DNA of 64,000 bases from Streptomyces caniferus (GTDB lineage: Bacteria; Actinomycetota; Actinomycetes; Streptomycetales; Streptomycetaceae), in NCBI RefSeq assembly GCF_009811555.1, contig NZ_BLIN01000005.1, forward strand, positions 1,435,501 through 1,499,500, read 5' to 3'. The notes below the pieces were generated by a model, which saw nothing but the letters and a program-made list of their open reading frames with translations, made no database searches and was not told the origin of the DNA. Below, piece by piece: positions 55,001 to 63,284 of this stretch. Both the position numbers and the translations under genes were made by a program. Numbering within the stretch: position 1 is the stretch's first letter; each line of letters opens with the position of its first letter.

Positions 55001-56034
55001 GCATGCACCGCTGGAACGACGTGCGCATCGCCGTCCAGTCAAACTTCGGCACCCGCCTCGAGCTACGGCTGAACGACCCCAGCGAGTCCAGCATCGACAG
55101 CAAGCTGGCCATCACCCTCTCCCCCGACGAGCCCGGCCGCGTCCTGACCGCCGGCAAGCTCTTCGCCCAGGTCGCGCTCCCCCGCACGGACTCGCTCGCC
55201 GACACCGCGGACCTGGGCGCGGTTCTGGAGCGCGCGGCACGGTCGATCCGCGCCACCTGGAGCGGCGAGGTCGCCCAGCCAGTACGGGTGCTGCCGCACA
55301 TCCTGGAGCCCCACCTTTTGCCGGGCCCGGTCGCCGAACCCCGGCGGGTACCCATCGGTCTGGACCAGACTGCGCTCGACCCCGTTCTGCTCGACCTGTT
55401 CCAGCACGACCAGCACCTGCTGATCATGGGCGACAGCGAGTGCGGCAAGACGAATCTCCTCAAGACCATCGCCAACGGCCTCGTCGAGCGCTTCAGCGAG
55501 GACGAGTTGGTCTTCGCGGTCATGGACCCTCGGCGCAGTCTGCGCGGCGCGATCCCCGAGGAGTTCAACGGCGGCTACGCGTACAACGCCAAGCTGTGCG
55601 CGGGCCTCGCCACCGCGGTCTGCACCGAGTTGAGCAAGCGGCTCCCCGATGACGGCGCAGGCCTTGAGAACCTGGAACCGGGCAGCTGGGGCGGCGGTCC
55701 GCGGATCGTGGTCCTCATCGACGACTACGACGTCCTGACCACCGCCGGCCAGGAACCGATGGCCCGCTTCCTGCCGTACATCCCCTCCGCCGTGGACATC
55801 GGTCTCCACTTCGTCCTCACCCGCCGCGTCGCAGGCGCCTCACGCGGCATCTACGAGCCCCTGGTGCAGGGCCTGCGCGAGTCGGGATCCTCGGCGCTCC
55901 TCATGGCAGGTGACCGCGGCGAGGGCCAGCTGTTCCCGGGCGTGTACGCCTCCTGGCAGCCGCCGGGCCGCGGCGTCCTCATCCGCAGGGGCCAAGCCAA
56001 CCGCCTGATCCAGACCGTGTACTCCCCCGCGTGA
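52060..56034 (+). CDS. eccC: Type VII secretion ATPase EccC (fused EccCa/EccCb)
   Basis: 1324 aa, the motor of the secretion machine. Two N-terminal membrane helices (about residues 45-90: MSLLPVAGVMSSVVMMTVVR, AIILVVTVIGSVALVFSQRG) and three FtsK/SpoIIIE-type ATPase domains. Walker A motifs: GATGSGKS (about 489-496), GGPQSGKT (838-845) and GDSECGKT (1124-1131). Domain 1 also has LVLVDYKGGATFAPFADLPH. All three Walker A sequences keep the Lys; EccC domains 2 and 3 are often less active, here they look intact. Fusion in one chain is the Streptomyces norm. Substrate WXG100 proteins are encoded 1.7 kb downstream. Confidence 0.96.
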   Translation: MSTRLIHRPARTTRPPAASEARIIEAPPNLPEGKAGNIAMSLLPVAGVMSSVVMMTVVRNSQFAGLGAIILVVTVIGSVALVFSQRGKAQRTRRTQREAYLAYLEDLREELSNQERERRERAEVLNPPPAALYDIVRDPARLWERRRVDGDFLHVRVGTGEMPVRDLEIAQQGSSVLTPPDRFMLNEASALMGRFRTGTELPLTVPLDRVGDISVIGPREDCLRLARALLVQTAALHAPDDVAMALAVPGDRLADWEWAKWLPHLLDTEQYDGPVAARRIAPSAPQLTRLLGAELRRRASYAAEVRRGLSGDDALSMTSRLLVIADEHGEDAVDLPRPDEAVGLREMGVTVLHLLEQRVQEPGHVGVRITVDGDQVIIEDLRGQQPVGSHGTVDEAGIPFAEGLARMLAPLRLSAESLTDAPLTGPVDFADLLGIDDMAHLDLSHLWAPRGERAFLRVPIGINDAHEPVLLDLKESSELGMGPHGLCVGATGSGKSELLRTLVLALVATHPPEDLALVLVDYKGGATFAPFADLPHVAGVITNLENQAGLVERVHASLAGEVKRRQQVLKDAGNIADIGDYAALRAHQRPDLDPLPHLFVVIDEFGELLTAKPDFIDLFLSIGRIGRSIGVHLLLSSQRIEGGKLKGLDTYLSYRLGLRTFSADESRTVLDTTDAFHLPPLPGFGYLKVDTSHYDRFKASYVSGAYRGPVQRGEEEDTGPLALPYETFNSTAGAEDASSPEQPVRRREMGPTELGVMVEQLANAAGPVRRIWLPPLPDAITLDRVAGPLDVGTRGMQLAGRRAPLEVPLGLLDDPARQWQGQWYLDLTMAGGHAAVIGGPQSGKTTLLRTLVLSLALTHTPQEVGVYGLDLVGGGLAALSGLPHVGGVAGRVDRERVARTVDEVRTMLAAREELFREHGIDSVEQLRDLHAAGRLPQLASADVVLVIDGFGALRDDFEELEDAVADILQRGGGYGIHVVAGMHRWNDVRIAVQSNFGTRLELRLNDPSESSIDSKLAITLSPDEPGRVLTAGKLFAQVALPRTDSLADTADLGAVLERAARSIRATWSGEVAQPVRVLPHILEPHLLPGPVAEPRRVPIGLDQTALDPVLLDLFQHDQHLLIMGDSECGKTNLLKTIANGLVERFSEDELVFAVMDPRRSLRGAIPEEFNGGYAYNAKLCAGLATAVCTELSKRLPDDGAGLENLEPGSWGGGPRIVVLIDDYDVLTTAGQEPMARFLPYIPSAVDIGLHFVLTRRVAGASRGIYEPLVQGLRESGSSALLMAGDRGEGQLFPGVYASWQPPGRGVLIRRGQANRLIQTVYSPA

Positions 56035-56115
56035 CATTCAGGAGAGCTCTCCCGCCCACGCGGACCATATGACGTACGCATCCACGCCCCGAACGACGAA
56101 GGACCGGACGACCAC

Positions 56116-57534
56116 ATGACCAAGGACGTCATCGCCCTCACCCAGCGCATGCCCGACCCGTCGGCCATGCTCGCGGGGCTGCTCTCCGGAGGCCCGGACA
56201 AGCTAGTGGACACGACGGGCGAGGGTGCCGTCGTGCGGCTGTGCGACGAGCAGGGACGCCCCCTCGTCTCCGTCGAAGCCCCTCTGCTTGTCCAGGTCGC
56301 GGGTGAGGCCGAGCGGCTGCTCGGAGCCACCCCGCCGCCGCTTCCGTACTGGTGGACAGAGGCCCGCGCGACCACCGGTGTGGAAGAAGCCGAGCGGCTC
56401 GCGGGCACCTTCGCGGCCCGGCTGGCCGCTTTGGCCGACGGCTCCGCCTGGCCACCTGAAGCCGCGCAGTCCCTGACCGTGGTGGAAACCGACGGTATGC
56501 GCGTTGCGCCCACACCCGCCGCCGCACAGCCTGCGGTCGACGTCCTCACCGACAAGGTCGCCGTCGTCATCCAGGACCGCCCGGTTATCGCCATGACGGC
56601 CTGGCTCCAGGACGCTATCCAGACCGCCGCCGGTGACGGGCTGGGCCTCCAGATCGTCACCCCGCCAGGAACCACGCTCTCCCCCGCCGTTCGCGCCAGC
56701 CTGAGCAACTGGCCTTCACGCTGGGTCGTGCGCGACGAGCGGGACGGCTACTACGACGGACAGTCCGGAGCCGTCCTGCGCTGGCAGGACGACATGTTCC
56801 AACCGGTAGCGGCAGCAGACGCGACCGCCGACGACCCCCGCACCCCGGTCGCCTCCTCCTACCAGGAGGTCACCGACACCGGCGAGCAGCAGCTGGCCAT
56901 TACCTTCCGCACGGTCCACCCCGCAGACGAGCGTCTGGTCCTTGGCGGTGCGCTGGAGTCGATTTGGCGCGAACTCACCGGTGAGCCTCCGGCGGGGTGG
57001 GGAACCGCGGAGCCCGCCAACCTCCCCTGGTCGCCGCGCCAGATGACCGACCTCGCCTACGAGCGGGCGCCCGAGCCGACCTGGTTCGTGGTGGTCGGCA
57101 GCCGGGAACGGCCGGGCCTGGCCACAGTGCGCATCAGCCGGACGAAGGCGGGCGTGGAGGAGTACGTCACGCTGATGTTCGGCTACGGCCCCGACGAGGA
57201 GCCGCCGATGGGCTCCCTGCCCACGGCCGCTGAGGTGCTCGCCACCCGCCACCGCCTCCTGTCCATGCTCGTCCAGATCCGCAAAGCCCGCCGGGACCTG
57301 GCGGTGCCGCCCCGCTTCGAGGGGCCCGGTGTCCCGCTCGCCTTCGTGCTCGGCGCGGACGAGGTCCGCCAGATGCCCGGCGACCGCGCCCGGCACACGC
57401 CGATGGCCCAGCCGCCTGTCCCCCTCGGACCGAAGACCCGCCCCGCGATGTACTACCCGCTGCCGGGAGACCCGTTGGACCTGTCGGGCTGGCAAGACTT
57501 CGAGCGCCTGGTGCGACATCTGAAAGGCAAGTGA
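56116..57534 (+). CDS. DUF6177 family protein of T7SS locus
   Basis: 472-aa soluble protein that I recognise as the DUF6177 family typical of Streptomyces T7SS loci; function unknown. Features: N-terminal IALTQRMPDPSAMLAGLLSG, VEEAERLAGTFAARLAAL, a central DKVAVVIQDRPVIAMTAWLQ and IVTPPGTTLSPAVRASLSNW domain, and a C-terminal LLSMLVQIRKARRDLAVPPR helix region. No signal peptide, so it acts inside, perhaps as a chaperone or regulator near EccC. 81 bp after eccC on the same strand. Confidence 0.82.
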   Translation: MTKDVIALTQRMPDPSAMLAGLLSGGPDKLVDTTGEGAVVRLCDEQGRPLVSVEAPLLVQVAGEAERLLGATPPPLPYWWTEARATTGVEEAERLAGTFAARLAALADGSAWPPEAAQSLTVVETDGMRVAPTPAAAQPAVDVLTDKVAVVIQDRPVIAMTAWLQDAIQTAAGDGLGLQIVTPPGTTLSPAVRASLSNWPSRWVVRDERDGYYDGQSGAVLRWQDDMFQPVAAADATADDPRTPVASSYQEVTDTGEQQLAITFRTVHPADERLVLGGALESIWRELTGEPPAGWGTAEPANLPWSPRQMTDLAYERAPEPTWFVVVGSRERPGLATVRISRTKAGVEEYVTLMFGYGPDEEPPMGSLPTAAEVLATRHRLLSMLVQIRKARRDLAVPPRFEGPGVPLAFVLGADEVRQMPGDRARHTPMAQPPVPLGPKTRPAMYYPLPGDPLDLSGWQDFERLVRHLKGK

Positions 57535-57736
57535 GAGCACCTGGACCGGGGTGAACCTGCGCGTAACCTCCTGCCACGCACGTTGCAGGCATGGGTAGGC
57601 GGGTGGGGCCGCCCTGGCTGTTTTGAGCCGTTGTCAGACCCTGGGCATAGCATCGGGATTGCGGATTGCACCAATGACTTCGCAGTTGATAGGCATGACC
57701 GTACATACGATCGTCAAGTCTGGCGGGGGGAGCCTG
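57535..57736. other. Gap before the WXG100 genes
   Basis: 202 bp; likely carries a promoter for the small secreted-protein genes, in line with the usual high expression of Esx proteins. No good consensus hexamers are identified. Confidence 0.35.
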
Positions 57737-58069
57737 ATGAAGTTCGACATGGGGGCGCAGACGCTCTCGACCCTGAGGTCGAAGTCGCAGGGGTCGAGCA
57801 CAGAACTGGGGACGTTGATCCACCAACTCGTGCAAGCTGCACAGCCGTTGGAGGGCAAGTTCAACGGGTCGGGCAAAGTGGCGTTCGACTCGTTCAAGTC
57901 GCGCGCAGACGAGATCACGGCGTCGTTGAACAGTGCGCTGGCCGCGATTGTGGGCGGTCAGTCGGGCATGGAGACGGCCTTCGGCTCCGGTGACCAGGAG
58001 CAGGCCGACAACGCCCGGTCGCAGATGTCGGCGGCGAACTTCGACGCGGCCCGTTTCTCGGGCCGCTGA
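57737..58069 (+). CDS. WXG100-superfamily small secreted protein (EsxB-like)
   Basis: 110-aa helical protein: MKFDMGAQTLSTLRSKSQGS, then GTLIHQLVQAAQPLEGKFNG-SGKVAF turn, and long second helix SRADEITASLNSALAAIVGG. The turn has NGSG in place of a strict WxG, as in many Streptomyces EsxB homologues. Expected substrate of EccC, exported as a heterodimer with the next protein. ATG at 57737 with GGGGGGAG upstream. Pairs with the gene 48 bp downstream. Confidence 0.85.
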   Translation: MKFDMGAQTLSTLRSKSQGSSTELGTLIHQLVQAAQPLEGKFNGSGKVAFDSFKSRADEITASLNSALAAIVGGQSGMETAFGSGDQEQADNARSQMSAANFDAARFSGR

Positions 58070-58117
58070 CAGCCCGGTCGCGGCTCAAGTACTCAGATCT
58101 CAGGGGGAGTGATTGTG

Positions 58118-58429
58118 ATGGCTGCCGGCATGGACCGTCGTTCGTACGACTCGGGTGCATCGGCGGAGGCGCAGGGCAACATCCAGGCGGTGATCGCGCG
58201 CCTGGAGCAGGTGATCGCGGCGCGTGATGCGCAGGTCAAGGCGGCGATGTCGGATTTCGCCGCGGACGGTGTCGCGGAGGAGTACCACGGCAAGGAACTG
58301 CGCTGGAACCGCGCCTCGCAGGAGGTCAGGAGCATCATCCAGCTGCTGAAGACGACGCTGGAGAAGAACGACGGCACCGCGCACCAGACGCTCGCACGCG
58401 CGAAGGCCGCGGTCGACAACATCGGCTGA
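58118..58429 (+). CDS. WXG100-superfamily small secreted protein (EsxA-like)
   Basis: 103-aa helical protein, partner of the EsxB-like protein: NIQAVIARLEQVIAARDAQ, AAMSDFAADGVAEEYHGKEL, then ASQEVRSIIQLLKTTLEKND. The turn between helices is around DGVAEEYHGKELRW. No WxG is strictly present. ATG at 58118 with GGGGGAG upstream. The two proteins probably dimerise and are exported as a folded pair by EccC. Confidence 0.8.
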   Translation: MAAGMDRRSYDSGASAEAQGNIQAVIARLEQVIAARDAQVKAAMSDFAADGVAEEYHGKELRWNRASQEVRSIIQLLKTTLEKNDGTAHQTLARAKAAVDNIG

Positions 58430-58554
58430 GCCGGCCTCAGCGCATCGACAGATCAGGCAATCCGTCGGAGCGCACCGACGGATCGCCGACCACGGGGGCG
58501 TCGCCGCGCGAGTCGCGGCGACGGGGCAAGAAGTATGTACGCAGGGGGGCGTTC

Positions 58555-59010
58555 ATGGCGTCATGGGACATCCAGCCACAGGGAGTGCAGGGCCAGTTGA
58601 AGGTCGTCGGCACGCATGCCGAAGACCTGGGGAAAGCCCTCAGCACACTGCTCTCGGACATCCAGGAAGCGGCTCAGGCAGCGGGTACGGCCGTGCCGGG
58701 CACGCAGGCCCGAACACCGCTGTCGCCCGGACCGTGGGCGCCGACGAACAAGCCGTTGGGACCGGCGGCCACCTCCCTGTTCACACAGACGGCGACGGGG
58801 CCGGTCGCCGCGGCCCTGGCCGAGTACGTAACGAAGCGCAAGCCGCACATGAAGGCCATGGCCGATCGCTGCCAGGCCGCCGTTCTGGGGGCTGCCAAGG
58901 CCACCAATGAGTACGTCCAGGGCGACCTGGAGGCGGCCAGGAACGCCCAGAACGCCGCCCATACCGTGCGGCTGGACGCTCTCAAGGACTTCGGGGGGAA
59001 GAAGAAGTGA
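58555..59010 (+). CDS. DUF6507 family small helical protein
   Basis: 151-aa helical protein: start WDIQPQGVQGQLKVVGTHAE, then ALSTLLSDIQEAAQAAGTAV, a long middle loop, and a C-terminal HMKAMADRCQAAVLGAAKAT helix. I recognise it as the DUF6507 type that precedes large T7SS effectors in Streptomyces. Probably a WXG-like chaperone that dimerises with the N-terminus of the following toxin. ATG at 58555; its stop overlaps the toxin start by 4 nt, so they are co-translated. Confidence 0.8.
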   Translation: MASWDIQPQGVQGQLKVVGTHAEDLGKALSTLLSDIQEAAQAAGTAVPGTQARTPLSPGPWAPTNKPLGPAATSLFTQTATGPVAAALAEYVTKRKPHMKAMADRCQAAVLGAAKATNEYVQGDLEAARNAQNAAHTVRLDALKDFGGKKK

Positions 59011-61643
59011 GCGGCGGACCGGTCGACCCGGCCGATGTACCGGTCTTCACCGGTGATCTGGACGTCCTGGAAGCCAAGACGAAGGCGCTCTCCCTTGGCG
59101 GCTCCAAGGTCCAAACCGCTGGCTCGGACGTCCACAAGTCCTTCGGCGGACTGGCCGCCTTCTACAAGGCGCCCGAGGCGGAGCAGCTGTTCGGCGTCAC
59201 CAAGCCGGTGGAGCGCACGGCACACGACCTGAGTGACGACATGCATGTCATCGCCGGGGCTCTGGGCACCTACGCCCGCGAGATCAGACCACTGATCCAC
59301 CGGCTGGAGCAGCTCAAGCAGGAAGCCGCCGATTTCCGCGACAACGAGGCCGCCGAAGACGACTGGAGCGAAGACGGCGACCTGACCGACGAGAACCTCA
59401 ACCGCCGCAACAAGATCGCCGAGGTCTGGGCCGCGTTCCAGGAAGCCGAACGCGACTGCCACTCCAAGATAGTCGCGCTGGTAGGCGGCCAGGCGCTCCA
59501 CACGATCGACGCCTCCCACAAGAACGGATACGGCTACGACGCCGAAGCCCTCAAGGCATCCAAGAGCCTGCCCTGGGGCGACACGGTCGAGGAATCCGTT
59601 CCCTGGTGGCAGGTGTGGGAACACGCCTACGACTTCGGCAAGGGCTTCATCGTCGACGGCGTGGGGGGCACCATCGACGGCATTTACACCCTGTTCGGCG
59701 GGCACGGCGGAGACGCCGCCGGCCAAGCCTGGCTCGGCCTGGCCAAGCTCTCCACCGCAGTGGCGATCACCACCACCCCCGGTCTGAACGTCGCCTACTG
59801 GATGACGCCGGGGAAGATGCTCCCCTCCTGGCTGCGGGACTCGCGTACCGCGGTACTGGATACCGGTAAGGCTCTTGTGGCCTGGGACCAGTGGGAATCG
59901 AACGGCTCCCGAGCCGCCGGCGCAGTCACCTTCAACATCGTCACCGCCATCTTCACCCGCGGTGGCGGTGCCGCCGTGCAGGGCGCAGGCAAGGCAGGCG
60001 CACTGGCCAAGGGCCTGTCCGTCGTCAGCAAGGTGGGCAGCGCCGTCGACCCGATGACCTACGTCATCAAGGGCGCAGGCGCGGGCCTGTCCAAGGTCGG
60101 CGACATGCTGGCCCACCTCAAGGGCCTCGGCCACGTCGAAACCCCGAAGATCTCCGAGGGCGCCTACAGCCTGCCCGAAGGCGCCGCCAAGATGCCGGAC
60201 GGCACGATCCAACTGCCCAAGGATGCCGCCATCCCGGAAGGGGCAACCAAACTCCCGGGCGGCAGAATCGAGCTGCCCAAGGACACGGTCACCTTCCCAC
60301 CGGGGACGGTAAAGAGCCCATTCAACGGCAAGTACATGGTCCCCAAAGGCGACCTCTACAACGAGGACGGCAGCCTCTTCCAACGCGCCGAGGACGCCCA
60401 CCAGGAGAAGCCCGCCACACCCACCGCAGGCGCGGACAACCCACGGATCGAGACCCCAGCCCACCAGGAACAGCGGGTCCCGGCCGGTGTTGGCGGCCGC
60501 GGCGGCGAGATCACACACGTCGGCTCGGACATATCCGACCCAGCCCGCACCAGTGACAACGCAGGCCACAGCGCCACTGGCCCGCGCGACAACACCCCTA
60601 TGGGCCGCGCCGGCGACGGTAACACCCCAGGCGGCAGGGCCGACAGCATGCCCACCAACAGTCACTCCCTGGGCGGTGACGGGACCTCTCACGCTCCGGT
60701 CACCGGCGGTCTGGACAACTCCACAAGCGGCGCTCGCCACACCAACGAAACAAGCAGCACGGGCAACGGTGGCCACGGCGTCAGCGACGGCCCGTCCATC
60801 CCGCACCAGGGCGACGGCCCCTCCGCCCACCGCGAGCCTTCCGCCGGCCGGCACGGCGGCGGCCCCGGTGCCGGCGGGCACGATGCCCCGTCGACCGGCG
60901 GGCACGGCGATGGCTCCTCCGGCGGTCACGGCGACGGGCACAGCGCAGGCGGACACCACGGCCCATCAACCGACAACCCTGGGAGCGAACCTGACGCGCC
61001 TGCACACGACGGAGCAAGCGGTGGTGACCACGACGGCCGGGGTACTGAAGGTGGCTCTGGGGACGGGCCGGACGGCGGCAGCCACGCCCCCTCCGACTGG
61101 TCCGACCGAGTCGGCGAGCCCGGCGAGCGTGCGAACGAGCCGATTCCGGCGTTGACGGCGGAGGAAAGAGCGGCGCACTGGGGCTACCTCGATGAAGTCG
61201 AAAATCGGGCTCCAGAGGAATTCGATCACCTGAAGCATGATCCTGATCACAAGAATCAGATCGACGACAAATCGATGGATGAGGCTCGAGTCGGCCTCGA
61301 TCTACGGGAGAGTGGTCGCCTCCCGGCGGATATCCGTCGCCCGGAGCTGGCCGACAAGGGTGAATTCTATTCCGAATCCACCGGCGAGTACTATGACATC
61401 AAGGGCGTCCACTCCGACTATCCCCCCTTCAACAACGTGCGTGACAAGTCTCAGCCGTTCAAGGGTGCGTACGACCCGGCCAATAACGAGGCTTGGGTCA
61501 ACAAGCAGCTGGCGAAGCAGATCGAAAAACGTGGACGTATAGTTATTATCGACGTGCGGAACGCAAATCAAGCGGCAATCGACAGCATCAAGGATGTCGT
61601 CGAAAGCCGTGGTTGGGGAGATCGTGTCATCTGGTACCCGTAA
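59007..61643 (+). CDS. Polymorphic T7SS toxin with C-terminal PD-(D/E)xK-like tip
   Basis: 878 aa in three parts. Residues 1-160: helical WXG-like targeting domain (VFTGDLDVLEAKTKALSLGG, KPVERTAHDLSDDMHVIAGA). Residues 200-385: Gly-rich hydrophobic central region (VDGVGGTIDGIYTLFGGHGG, AAGAVTFNIVTAIFTRGGG). Residues 480-710: Ser/Gly/His-rich disordered linker with GGHGDG-type repeats. The last about 140 residues form a distinct domain: E759 in DEARVGLDL, D797-I-K799 in YYDIKG, and a C-terminal WGDRVIWYP typical of PD-(D/E)xK CdiA-like nucleases. The tip is lower in GC than the body. GTG start overlaps DUF6507. Nuclease activity is inference from the motif. Confidence 0.82.
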   Translation: MSGGPVDPADVPVFTGDLDVLEAKTKALSLGGSKVQTAGSDVHKSFGGLAAFYKAPEAEQLFGVTKPVERTAHDLSDDMHVIAGALGTYAREIRPLIHRLEQLKQEAADFRDNEAAEDDWSEDGDLTDENLNRRNKIAEVWAAFQEAERDCHSKIVALVGGQALHTIDASHKNGYGYDAEALKASKSLPWGDTVEESVPWWQVWEHAYDFGKGFIVDGVGGTIDGIYTLFGGHGGDAAGQAWLGLAKLSTAVAITTTPGLNVAYWMTPGKMLPSWLRDSRTAVLDTGKALVAWDQWESNGSRAAGAVTFNIVTAIFTRGGGAAVQGAGKAGALAKGLSVVSKVGSAVDPMTYVIKGAGAGLSKVGDMLAHLKGLGHVETPKISEGAYSLPEGAAKMPDGTIQLPKDAAIPEGATKLPGGRIELPKDTVTFPPGTVKSPFNGKYMVPKGDLYNEDGSLFQRAEDAHQEKPATPTAGADNPRIETPAHQEQRVPAGVGGRGGEITHVGSDISDPARTSDNAGHSATGPRDNTPMGRAGDGNTPGGRADSMPTNSHSLGGDGTSHAPVTGGLDNSTSGARHTNETSSTGNGGHGVSDGPSIPHQGDGPSAHREPSAGRHGGGPGAGGHDAPSTGGHGDGSSGGHGDGHSAGGHHGPSTDNPGSEPDAPAHDGASGGDHDGRGTEGGSGDGPDGGSHAPSDWSDRVGEPGERANEPIPALTAEERAAHWGYLDEVENRAPEEFDHLKHDPDHKNQIDDKSMDEARVGLDLRESGRLPADIRRPELADKGEFYSESTGEYYDIKGVHSDYPPFNNVRDKSQPFKGAYDPANNEAWVNKQLAKQIEKRGRIVIIDVRNANQAAIDSIKDVVESRGWGDRVIWYP

Positions 61644-62271
61644 GAACTGGAAGCCGACTGCGCTCCCGGCCGATCCGGAAGCCACGCGGCAACTGCAGGA
61701 ATGGCTCGCCTCGGAGGAATATAACCTCAATGGCATGGAGCGCGACTTCCGGGGCGCCGACCTCTCAGGTGGGGACTTCTCGAACGCGTGGTTCACCGAT
61801 GCGGTTCTCGTGGGCGTGCGACTTGTCGGCGCGTCCTTCTACCGGGCCGACCTTCAGTCGGCGGATCTGACCGAGGCGGATCTGACCGGAGCGGATCTCG
61901 TCAAGGCGAACCTGGACGAGGCCGTGCTCCGAACGGCGCGGCTCAACGGGGCGGACATGGTCGGGGCTTCGCTGTACGGTACCGATGCGTCGGGAGCGAG
62001 CTTCCGCACAACGAGGTTCCTCGGTGCTTCGCTGATCGACACCGACATGAGGGGGGCGGACCTGACGGATGCCGTCCTTGACGAGAACATCTTCGAGATC
62101 AAGGCCGACGACTCCACGGTGATGCGTGGCTTGACAGGCACCGTATTCGGGCCGGTCACCGTCTTCAGTGGCGAGTCGTCCCGAGAACTGGCCGGCACCG
62201 AACTCGAGGCATGGATCGCTGAGCGGGGTGGGCAGGTACGGGTACTTCCTCCGTACCGCACACCGCAGTAG
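61594..62271 (+). CDS. Pentapeptide-repeat protein, candidate immunity protein
   Basis: Up to 225 aa with about 20 pentapeptide repeats (A[D/N]LxG type) between about residues 50 and 165: FRGADLSGGDFSNAWFTDA, FYRADLQSADLTEADLTGAD, LVKANLDEAVLRTARLNGAD. Such quadrilateral beta-helices can mimic B-form DNA. It overlaps the toxin's last 50 nt in another frame (start 61594 or GTG 61624), the usual layout of an immunity gene, so it likely neutralises the nuclease tip. Remaining N- and C-terminal regions are not repeats. A hairpin terminator follows. Confidence 0.8.
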   Translation: MSSKAVVGEIVSSGTRKNWKPTALPADPEATRQLQEWLASEEYNLNGMERDFRGADLSGGDFSNAWFTDAVLVGVRLVGASFYRADLQSADLTEADLTGADLVKANLDEAVLRTARLNGADMVGASLYGTDASGASFRTTRFLGASLIDTDMRGADLTDAVLDENIFEIKADDSTVMRGLTGTVFGPVTVFSGESSRELAGTELEAWIAERGGQVRVLPPYRTPQ

Positions 62272-62365
62272 GGCCACGCCCCGGAGTTCACGACAGAGCA
62301 ATGCAGGAGATCCACAGAGCGCTCGCCACAGTCCTCCGCACTCGGCTCTACACCCAGGGAAAGTT

Positions 62366-62397
62366 CGGTGAGCCCCATTTCGGGGGGGGGCTCACCG
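62366..62397. terminator. Hairpin terminator after toxin-immunity unit
   Basis: 11-bp stem (CGGTGAGCCCC and complement) with a 10-nt loop, 95 bp after the pentapeptide-repeat stop; probably ends the type VII operon. Confidence 0.75.
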
Positions 62398-62414
62398 GGC
62401 TGAAACAGGAAGTT

Positions 62415-62693
62415 CGATGGCCATGCTGATGCGCTCAAGCCAGGAGGCAAGGCAGAGACCACCACGGTGCGCGAGACGTTGGACGAGACTGGGGTCCACT
62501 GCGCAGGGAGCCGCCTGCGACCGGCGTGCTGTGCGAGTACTTCCTCTGTGAGTACCTGGCCGGCGAGGCCACCAACAGCGACGCGGCCGAGAACACCGAC
62601 GTGATGTGGGTCCTCAGAAACGCGGTGCCCCACTTCATCTCCGTCGATACGATCTTCCCACCCATCCTGGCCGTCCTGGAGGAGCAGACGTGA
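62415..62693 (+). pseudogene. NUDIX hydrolase gene, truncated and frameshifted
   Basis: A NUDIX box start is visible as KPGGKAETTTVRETLDETGV in one frame (about 62430-62490), then the sequence changes frame near 62519 and continues GVLCEYFLCEYLAGEATNSD and DTIFPPILAVLEEQT to a stop at 62691-62693. The NUDIX box has lost residues between GGK and RE (normally GxxxxxExxxxxxxRE). The N-terminal strand is missing. The stop codon overlaps the start of the intact NUDIX gene, so the pair was once an operon of two NUDIX genes. Confidence 0.7.
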
Positions 62694-63103
62694 CGCAGCA
62701 GAACACGGACGAGCAGTCGGGTATCGCCGCCGCCATCGTCGTTCACGAGGGCTGTGTGCTCATGGTCCGCCGCCGGGTGAGCGAGGGACAGCTGTCCTGG
62801 CAGTTTCCGGCCGGAGAGGTCGAGCCCGGCGAGGAACGCGAGGACGCTGCCGTACGGGAGACCCACGAGGAGACAGGGCTGACCGTGATGGCGGTCAAGC
62901 TGCTCGGCGAGCGCGTCCACCCGAAGACGGGCCGCCTGATGTCGTACACCGCCTGCCAGATGCTGGGCGGCACAGCTCATGTAGCGGACACCGAAGAGCT
63001 GGCCGAACTTGCTTGGGTCGCCCACGGTGACATCCCGGAGTACGTTCCCTACGGACTGTTCGAGCCGGTGCAGGAGTACCTCAACGGTGTCATGCCGTCC
63101 TGA
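62690..63103 (+). CDS. NUDIX hydrolase
   Basis: 137-aa NUDIX pyrophosphatase with a complete box: GEVEPGEEREDAAVRETHEE then TGL (Gx5Ex7REUxEExGU). N-terminal strand IAAAIVVHEGCVLMVRRR and C-terminal strands LMSYTACQMLGG, ELAWVAHGDIPEYVPYG are normal. It hydrolyses a nucleoside-diphosphate-linked metabolite, type unknown. GTG at 62690 with GGAGGAG upstream overlaps the stop of the broken NUDIX frame (GTGA). Confidence 0.88.
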   Translation: MTQQNTDEQSGIAAAIVVHEGCVLMVRRRVSEGQLSWQFPAGEVEPGEEREDAAVRETHEETGLTVMAVKLLGERVHPKTGRLMSYTACQMLGGTAHVADTEELAELAWVAHGDIPEYVPYGLFEPVQEYLNGVMPS

Positions 63104-63284
63104 GTCGCCCCAGAGCTCTTCGGCGTCTCGTCCGGGGGCAGCGCAGTGTCATCAAGCAGACGGCTATCCGTGTCGGTGACGTCTTGGTCGTCGTCTCGGG
63201 AGCCCCCAGCCTTGTCGATACGCGACTGAAGGGGGCCCTCGGCAAGGTGCAGCGTGCAGTTTGACTCCCGCTGTCGGCGGACTC

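Noticed and set aside
58674..60959. 761-codon open frame on the - strand
   Set aside because: Antisense to the T7 toxin and DUF6507; Val/Gly-rich, no family match and no ribosome binding site.
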